Assembly: GCF_043196875.1 (NCBI RefSeq)
Contig: NZ_JBEBMX010000001.1
Span: 682,001-746,000, forward strand
Origin: Saccharospirillum sp043196875
Lineage (GTDB): Bacteria; Pseudomonadota; Gammaproteobacteria; Pseudomonadales; Natronospirillaceae
Direction of reading: 5' to 3'
DNA length: 64,000 nucleotides
Below the pieces are notes generated by a model. That model was not told where the DNA came from, did not search any database, and saw only the letters and a program-made list of their open reading frames with translations. The translations under genes and the position numbers were made by a program. Below are positions 58,236-64,000 of this stretch, piece by piece (position 1 is the first letter of the stretch; each line of letters starts with the position of its first letter).

Positions 58236-61200
58236 ACTCAACGCCGCCACCCTGCCACTCACCGGCCGCCAACTGATCGAAGCCAGCGCCGGTACCGGCA
58301 AGACTTACAACATTACCCGGCTCTATATTCGACTGCTGCTGGAAGCGAACCTCAGCGTCGATCGTATTCTGGTGATGACCTTCACCAAGGCCGCCACCGA
58401 AGAACTGCGCGGCCGGCTGGCGACCTTGCTACGCCAGGCCCACGATCATTGGGAAACTCTCGACGAACCCTTTTTCGCCGAACTGCGCCAGCGTATCGAG
58501 CCAGTCAAGGCCAAAGCCCGATTGCATCAGGCGCTGCTGCATCTGGATGAAGCCGCCGTCTACACCATTCACGGCTTCTGCAAACGCGCTCTCACCCAGC
58601 AGGCCTTCGCCAGCGGCATCGGCTTTAACGCCGAGATGGAAACCGACAGCCGCGAGCTGATTATCGAAGCGCTGCGTGACTGGTATCGCCGTCGCGCCGG
58701 CGATGCCGATTTCGGTTTGCTCTACCAACACTGGCCGACGCCGGATGCGTTTTTCGATGCCTGGGCCAATACCATTGCCAGCAGCGAACCGCTGCCCGAG
58801 CCGGGCGTGACCGATCCGCAACCGGCCTGGCAGGCGTTTCGTGAACAGTGGCAAAACGAGGCCGAAGCCTTCTTTGCGCTGAACGTCAAAACCCGACGCG
58901 GCGATAACCAAGCCATCTGGCAAGCGACGCTGGACGAATTAACCCAACTCGCCAATCAACCCTGGCCCGGCACCGCGCCGGCCTTGTTCGACAAAGCATT
59001 TAACAAAGACGCCTTCAGCACCGCCAAAAAAATCGACCAATTACCGACGCTGCATCGCCTCACCAAAGCGCTCAATCAAATCAGCCTGGAACAGCGTGCC
59101 CAACTGGCCTGGGCGGGCATCGACTACGCCCGCGCTCACCTGGCCGACGCCAAAGACCGCCTCAACCAGCTCGACTTTAACGACCTCATCGTACTGCTGC
59201 GCCAACGCCTGACCGAACCCGGCGGCGAGCCATTGGCGGCGGCGCTGGCCGAACAATTCCCGGCCGCGCTGGTCGATGAATTTCAGGACACCGACCCGGA
59301 CCAGTACGCCATTCTGGATAGGATTTATCAAAAACCGGACGCTGGAAATCCCGAGCCACTGCTGTGCATGATCGGCGATCCCAAACAGGCGATTTACGGT
59401 TTCCGTGGCGGCGATGTATTCGCCTATTTAAGCGCCCGCGACCACGCCGACCAGCAATGGCAGATGGACACCAACTTCCGCTCGCACCCGGCGGTGGTCG
59501 ACGGCTACAACCAACTGTTTTACGACGGCGGCCGCGAAGTGTTCGGCTTCGGCATCGATTACCAACCGGTGAGCGCCGGCGCCAAAGACGCCGCTGAACT
59601 GAACGACCCAGCCTGCCGAGCGGCGGTGCAATGGGGCTTGCTGCCCGCCGAAGACAAGCCCTACGCCAAAGACGCTCAAAGCACACTCGCGGTCTGGACC
59701 GCCGCCGAAATCCAGCGACTGTTAACCCAGGCAAGCTGGCAGGAAAAACCCCTGCGCCCCGCCGACTCATCTCCAGTGCGTCCAGGGGACGTGGCCATCC
59801 TGGTGCGCGACCGCAACGAAGCCGCCACCATCCAAATGGCGCTGCGTGAATACGGTTTGAATTCGGTTTATCTGAGCAGCCGCGATAACGTTTTGAAAAG
59901 CGCGGAAGCCGACAGCCTGCGTTTGGCGCTGCACGGCATTCTCGACCTGGAAAACGACCGCGCTCTGGTCGCGGCCTTAGCCACGCCCTGGTTCGGCCTC
60001 GATACCGAAGCGCTCTATGAGCTGCATCAAAACGAACACCGCTGGGCCGAACTGCAGGCCGAGGTCACTGAACTGCGCGAACGCTGGATGGGTCAAGGCC
60101 TGATGAGCATGGCGCTGGCGCTGTTCCAACGCCACGTCCAGCCACGACCAGCGCAACACGAACGCGCCCTGACCAACAGTCTGCATCTGCTCGAACTGTT
60201 GCAACAGGCCAGCCAGCACCATCGCCAACCCTGGGCGCTGCTGCACTGGTTCGACCAGGCGCGCGACGACGACAGACTGGCTGCCGAAGCGCAACTGCGG
60301 CTGGAAAGCGACGCGGATTTAATACAGGTGATCACCCAGCACGGCGCCAAAGGCCTGGAATACCCGGTCGTTTTTCTGCCCTTCGTCAGCTACGGTCGCA
60401 GCGCTCGGCAAACGCCCTCGCTGGTGCGCTACCACGACCGCCACGACCACAGCGCGCGCCTGGCGCTGAACCCGAGCGATGAAGAAATTGAACTCTGGCA
60501 ACAAGAACAAATCGCCGAAGACATTCGCCTGCTCTACGTCGCCGCCACCCGCGCCGAAAGCCGGTTGTATATTCTCGCCGCCGACTTCAAAGATTTCGGC
60601 CGCAGCCCGCTGGCGAGATGCATGGGTATCGAGCAGTTCGGTACCATGAACGAAAAGCTGGGTAATAGCTCTGTCATCCCGGACTTGATCCGGGATCTCG
60701 CCCTGACCACCGAACCCACTCACTCGACCGCAACAACACAACCAGCCGGCCTAAAACCCGCCGACTTCCACGGCCAGATCGAACGCGACTGGTGGCTCAG
60801 CTCTTTCTCGGCACTCACCCGCAACGCGCGCCACGGCGGCCTGTCGAACCCGGACCGCGACCAGGACGAACCCGAAGCCGCCAACACGCCCAGCGGCGAG
60901 CTGCCACTGCGCTTCTCGCTCGCCCGTGGCGCCGAAGCCGGTAATCTGCTGCACGATATTCTGGAACGCCTCGACTTCCACCAGCCCGATTTCGACGCCG
61001 CCTTACAAGCGCCGCGCCAGCGCTATCAGGGGTTGATCAGCGGCATCAAAGACGTCGAACCTCAGTTAATCGATTGGCTGACCGAGATTCTGGGCACCGA
61101 ACTGCCCAGCGGCGCGCGGTTGGCGGATTTGCCGCTCAACCAGACGCTGCGCGAATCGGAGTTCTACTTTCCGCTCAACGCCACCACCAGCGCCGGCCGC

Positions 61201-61626
61201 CAGTTGGCCGATATTCTCGCTCGCCATCGCGGCCAACAAGCGGTCGCGCTGCCTGACCCACGTCGGCTGAAAGGCATGATGCACGGCTACATCGACTTGG
61301 TTTACCACTGGGCCGGCCGCTATTACGTGGTCGATTACAAATCCAGCCACCTCGGCAACCAGCTGGCGCGCTACCAGGACCCCTGGCTGACCGAGAGCGT
61401 GCAGAACAGCTATTACGACCTGCAATACCTGATCTACAGCCTGGCGCTGCACCGCTACCTGGCCACGCGCCTGGCCGATTACGACCCGGCCCAACATCTG
61501 GGCGGCGTGCACTATCTCTACCTGCGCGGCATGGCGCCGGGCAACGCCAGCGGCATCTACCATCGCGAAGCCGACCTCGCCGCCATAGCGGAGTTAGACC
61601 GTTTATTTCAGGGAGAACCGGCGTGA
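58228..61626 (+). CDS. recB: Exonuclease V beta subunit RecB
   Basis: 1132 residues. N-terminal SF1A helicase with Walker A EASAGTGKTYNITRLY, helicase motif II (LVDEFQDTDPDQYAI), QAIYGFRGGDVF, TNFRSHPAVVDGYN, HGAKGLEYPVVFLPF and LLYVAATRAESRLYI. The C-terminal RecB nuclease has GYIDLVYHWAGRYYVVDYKSSHLG (Asp and Lys catalytic). It is the 3'-5' motor and nuclease of RecBCD. Between the helicase and nuclease there is an in-frame peptide (residues ~812-825, SVIPDLIRDLAL) encoded by a palindromic repeat. ATG 58228 has AGGAG upstream. Confidence 0.93.
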   Translation: MPKLNAATLPLTGRQLIEASAGTGKTYNITRLYIRLLLEANLSVDRILVMTFTKAATEELRGRLATLLRQAHDHWETLDEPFFAELRQRIEPVKAKARLHQALLHLDEAAVYTIHGFCKRALTQQAFASGIGFNAEMETDSRELIIEALRDWYRRRAGDADFGLLYQHWPTPDAFFDAWANTIASSEPLPEPGVTDPQPAWQAFREQWQNEAEAFFALNVKTRRGDNQAIWQATLDELTQLANQPWPGTAPALFDKAFNKDAFSTAKKIDQLPTLHRLTKALNQISLEQRAQLAWAGIDYARAHLADAKDRLNQLDFNDLIVLLRQRLTEPGGEPLAAALAEQFPAALVDEFQDTDPDQYAILDRIYQKPDAGNPEPLLCMIGDPKQAIYGFRGGDVFAYLSARDHADQQWQMDTNFRSHPAVVDGYNQLFYDGGREVFGFGIDYQPVSAGAKDAAELNDPACRAAVQWGLLPAEDKPYAKDAQSTLAVWTAAEIQRLLTQASWQEKPLRPADSSPVRPGDVAILVRDRNEAATIQMALREYGLNSVYLSSRDNVLKSAEADSLRLALHGILDLENDRALVAALATPWFGLDTEALYELHQNEHRWAELQAEVTELRERWMGQGLMSMALALFQRHVQPRPAQHERALTNSLHLLELLQQASQHHRQPWALLHWFDQARDDDRLAAEAQLRLESDADLIQVITQHGAKGLEYPVVFLPFVSYGRSARQTPSLVRYHDRHDHSARLALNPSDEEIELWQQEQIAEDIRLLYVAATRAESRLYILAADFKDFGRSPLARCMGIEQFGTMNEKLGNSSVIPDLIRDLALTTEPTHSTATTQPAGLKPADFHGQIERDWWLSSFSALTRNARHGGLSNPDRDQDEPEAANTPSGELPLRFSLARGAEAGNLLHDILERLDFHQPDFDAALQAPRQRYQGLISGIKDVEPQLIDWLTEILGTELPSGARLADLPLNQTLRESEFYFPLNATTSAGRQLADILARHRGQQAVALPDPRRLKGMMHGYIDLVYHWAGRYYVVDYKSSHLGNQLARYQDPWLTESVQNSYYDLQYLIYSLALHRYLATRLADYDPAQHLGGVHYLYLRGMAPGNASGIYHREADLAAIAELDRLFQGEPA
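60671..60699. repeat. Palindromic repeat in frame inside recB
   Basis: ATCCCGGA - CTTGA - TCCGGGAT (60676-60696), perfect 8-bp stem within GTCATCCCGG...CCGGGATCTC. This sequence type is a common dispersed repeat in proteobacteria, often giving the peptide VIPDLIRDL when read in this frame. Here it keeps the recB frame open. Confidence 0.75.
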
Positions 61627-63407
61627 GCGAATTACTCGACCTAAATCGCCATTTAGAAGGCGTCGCCGAACTCGACTTACTGCTCGCCGAACGGCTGTGC
61701 GAGTTTCTGAATTGCCAGGACGACTGGCTGTTTCACTCGCTGGTCGGCGTCAGCCAGGCGCTGCAACAGGGTCATGCCTGCCTGCAACTGAGCCACTGGG
61801 CGGGCCGCTTTGAGTGGCGCGCTGAAGACGACCCGGACAGCGGCTATCGCTTCCCGGCCTTGGAAGAATGGATCGAAAAACTCAGCGCCTTGCCAATCGG
61901 CCCAGACGACAACGCCCCCGTAGTGTTCGACCTGGACCGACTCTACCTGCGCCGCTACTGGCGCTTCGAAACCAAACTCGCCGCCGCCCTGGGTTCACGC
62001 CTGAACGCCCCGGTCGACGCCAACCTGAAAACCGCCAAGCAGGTACTGACCGACTTATTCGGCAGCAGCGACACCACCAACTGGCAGCAAATCGCGGCAG
62101 CCAATGCCTTGCTCAACCGCTTTACCGTCATCGCGGGTGGCCCCGGCACCGGCAAAACCTTCACCGTCACCCGACTGCTGGCGCTATTGGCCGCCACCGC
62201 GACCGACCTGCCGGTCATCAAACTCGCCGCCCCAACCGGCAAAGCGGCACAACGACTGGGCGAATCCATCCGCGCGGCCAAAGCTGGCCTGCTCGGCCCG
62301 GTCGATATGCTCACGCTCGACGCCATTCCGGAAACCGCCTCCACGCTGCACCGTTTATTGGGCGTCATTCCCAACCAACTCGACTTCCGCCACAACGACC
62401 GCAACTTATTAGAACTGGATATTCTGGTGGTCGATGAAGTCTCGATGGTCGATTTACCGCTCATGACGCGCCTGTTCCGCGCCTTACCCGAGCACGCTCG
62501 CGTCATTTTTCTGGGCGATGCCGACCAGTTACCGTCTGTTGCGGCCGGTAGCGTGCTGGCTGATTTAGCCGAAAGGCCGCATCCAGGCTATTCAAAGGCC
62601 CGAAAAACTCAACTTAAACAGTTGGGAATTGGCTTAGAAAATGGCAGTTCCGGCAGCGCCGACTACCTCAGCTACCTCTACGACAGCCGCCGTTTCGGCC
62701 CCAACTCCGGCATCGGCCAACTCGCCCGCGAAGTGATCGACGGCCAAAGCGACGCCAGCCTGGCAACGCTAAAAGGCGAACACAGCGACGTCCAATGGCT
62801 CGGCGACAACAACCTCTATGCCCAAATCGACGCCTGGACGCGCACCTGGTACCAACCCATCGCCCAGGCCGAAAACTTGAGCGAAGCCTTCGACCGTCTG
62901 TTCCAATTCCGCCTGCTGTGCCCGACCCGAGTCGGCCCACGCGGCGTAGAAGCGCTTAACGAACGCATCGAACGCCAACTCAACCCCAACCGTGAACCCG
63001 CTTACCGCGGCCAGCCGATCATGATCACCGAAAACCACTACGGCGTCGGCCTCTACAACGGAGACATCGGCCTACTCTGGCCCGACGACAACGGCCAACT
63101 CCTAGCCTGGTTCCCGGAAGGCGAAAGCCACCGCCCGGTAGCCCCCGGCCGACTACCCAGACACGAAACCGTCTACGCCATGACCATCCACAAAACCCAG
63201 GGCAGCGAATTCGAGCGGGTTGCTCTGGTACTGCCAGAAACCCCCAGCGCCATGCTCACGCGTGAGTTGATCTATACCGGTTTGACGCGGGCGAAGCAGG
63301 AATTAGTGGTGTTTGGTGGGGAAGGGGTTTGGTTGGAAGGGGTTAGGATGCGGGTGGAGCGGCATTCGGGGTTGAAAGAGAGGCTTTTGCGCTCTAATTA
63401 CAAGTAG
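61623..63407 (+). CDS. recD: Exonuclease V alpha subunit RecD
   Basis: 594 residues, the 5'-3' helicase motor of RecBCD. Motifs: Walker A IAGGPGTGKTFTVTRLLAL, VVDEVSMVDLPLM (motif II), FLGDADQLPSV, and the C-terminal HKTQGSEFERVALVLPE, LLTRELIYTGLTRAK. GTG at 61623 overlaps the recB stop (GTGA). The sequence is complete. It is the last gene of the operon, and the gap after it holds no clear terminator. Confidence 0.93.
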   Translation: MSELLDLNRHLEGVAELDLLLAERLCEFLNCQDDWLFHSLVGVSQALQQGHACLQLSHWAGRFEWRAEDDPDSGYRFPALEEWIEKLSALPIGPDDNAPVVFDLDRLYLRRYWRFETKLAAALGSRLNAPVDANLKTAKQVLTDLFGSSDTTNWQQIAAANALLNRFTVIAGGPGTGKTFTVTRLLALLAATATDLPVIKLAAPTGKAAQRLGESIRAAKAGLLGPVDMLTLDAIPETASTLHRLLGVIPNQLDFRHNDRNLLELDILVVDEVSMVDLPLMTRLFRALPEHARVIFLGDADQLPSVAAGSVLADLAERPHPGYSKARKTQLKQLGIGLENGSSGSADYLSYLYDSRRFGPNSGIGQLAREVIDGQSDASLATLKGEHSDVQWLGDNNLYAQIDAWTRTWYQPIAQAENLSEAFDRLFQFRLLCPTRVGPRGVEALNERIERQLNPNREPAYRGQPIMITENHYGVGLYNGDIGLLWPDDNGQLLAWFPEGESHRPVAPGRLPRHETVYAMTIHKTQGSEFERVALVLPETPSAMLTRELIYTGLTRAKQELVVFGGEGVWLEGVRMRVERHSGLKERLLRSNYK

Positions 63408-63700
63408 CCTTTACTCTGGTTCCCGAGATGACAAACCACCCGGAGGCGGTCTTTCCGACCTAAGCAGAAGCCAACTTAATGACTCTACGAAGGGTGAGTT
63501 GCGGATACTGTGTAGGGTGCAAAAAGTTGCTCTGAATAATTATTTGTAGCGGATATAAGTATCGCCCTTGCCAAGCTTGGTTCAGCCTACACAAAACTCA
63601 TACCAGAAAACTATCAACCATATAAAATCAATAACCATAGACAATCAAACAAGAACCACTATCATTCTCGTCATAGCCAAAATCGATAGCAGGCACCGAG
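63408..63700. other. 293-base gap after recD
   Basis: I see no gene or clear hairpin. The second half (63590-63690) is AT-rich and probably holds the promoter of the DUF2061 gene. Confidence 0.4.
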
Positions 63701-63910
63701 ATGATTAAAACAGCCACTTTTGCAGTTATGCACTTTTCCATCGCCTTTGGCGTTGCCTGGGCCTTGACCGGCAGTCCCATCGTGGGCGGTTTGGTCGCGC
63801 TGGTTGAGCCGGCGGTGAATACCGTGGCCTTCTACTTCCACGAGAAAGTCTGGAAGCGGATTGAGCGGATGAAGGCGCAGTCAAACCCACAGTTCAGTAC
63901 GGTGATGTAG
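63701..63910 (+). CDS. DUF2061 small membrane protein
   Basis: 69 residues with two hydrophobic helices and the DUF2061 pattern (TATFAVMHFSIAFGVAWALTG, then VEPAVNTVAFYFHEKVWKRI). The EPAVNT and FHEK.W motifs are conserved in the family. No reaction is known. The ribosome site is weak. It is the last gene before the window edge. Confidence 0.8.
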   Translation: MIKTATFAVMHFSIAFGVAWALTGSPIVGGLVALVEPAVNTVAFYFHEKVWKRIERMKAQSNPQFSTVM

Positions 63911-64000
63911 GCCAACATGGCCACCTGACCTTGTAAACTTGGCCTTCAGTCCTGGCCTTCTGAACAAAGTCACTTTGAGCCGCTCAACAAAGCGGCAACT

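Noticed and set aside
60319..61563. Minus-strand frames of 140 and 165 codons opposite recB
   Set aside because: They lie over a well-supported gene and give valine- and glutamine-rich sequences without motifs.
1..64000. CRISPR arrays, prophage, transposase genes and toxin-antitoxin pairs
   Set aside because: None seen. The repeats found are palindromic elements without spacers and without a transposase gene.

Overview
The window looks like one chromosomal stretch of a gammaproteobacterium, probably a marine or saline Oceanospirillales-type organism. Supporting genes are RecBCD in gammaproteobacterial form, a divergent pspF/pspABC locus, UbiK next to glnK-amtB, and an AidB-type acyl-CoA dehydrogenase. 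Most genes are clearly GC-rich. The genus is not resolved, and a Saccharospirillaceae-like origin is only a guess. About 61 protein genes were called. I saw no rRNA, tRNA, CRISPR array, prophage or insertion sequence.

Layout. 1-2.9 kb: a membrane-anchored J-domain protein and two overlapping family 2 glycosyltransferases with AT-rich composition. 2.9-10.5 kb: a DoxX protein divergent from a TetR regulator with a striking double operator, then an unknown gene, a chemoreceptor, an ATP-grasp protein, an orphan periplasmic binding protein, a rhomboid protease and an MFS carrier. 10.5-13.7 kb: ogt and a four-gene bufferin-type RiPP operon (precursor, DUF692/MNIO enzyme, DUF2063 partner, DoxX protein), facing a second chemoreceptor. 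13.7-21.5 kb: recQ, a cNMP-domain patatin, aidB and a structured inverted-repeat element. 21.5-27.3 kb: a LysR regulator divergent from two tandem GH13 glucosidases and a DUF1284 gene, then a Gfo/Idh/MocA oxidoreductase. 27.3-31.1 kb: the phage-shock locus. 31.1-34.6 kb: glnK-amtB-glnK with a strong sigma-54 promoter and two NtrC-like sites, ubiK and a secreted protein. 34.6-41.6 kb: an aspartoacylase-family enzyme and a BMP-type (nucleoside-like) ABC importer operon ending in a 2OG-Fe(II) dioxygenase. 41.8-48.6 kb: transketolase, then an ArsR-methyltransferase regulator with metK, ahcY and metF. 48.6-54.6 kb: argC, rsmE, an AbrB-type membrane protein, a TatD hydrolase, a HAD hydrolase, alkA and a COG3826-type oxygenase. 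54.7-64 kb: a DUF2798 protein, recC-recB-recD and a DUF2061 protein.

How the genes work together. metK, ahcY and metF form an S-adenosylmethionine cycle module headed by a probable SAH-sensing regulator. Its CTATATCAA-N6-TTGATATAG operator recurs 39 kb away, in front of a chemoreceptor gene. Four alkylation-repair functions (ogt, aidB, alkA and a COG3826 oxygenase) are scattered through the window. The nitrogen and phage-shock loci both use sigma-54 logic. The buf operon is predicted to make a cysteine-modified, periplasmic metal-binding peptide from an ECF-like promoter. Small repeated palindromic elements occur in gaps, one supplies the 3' end of a gene, and one lies in frame inside recB.
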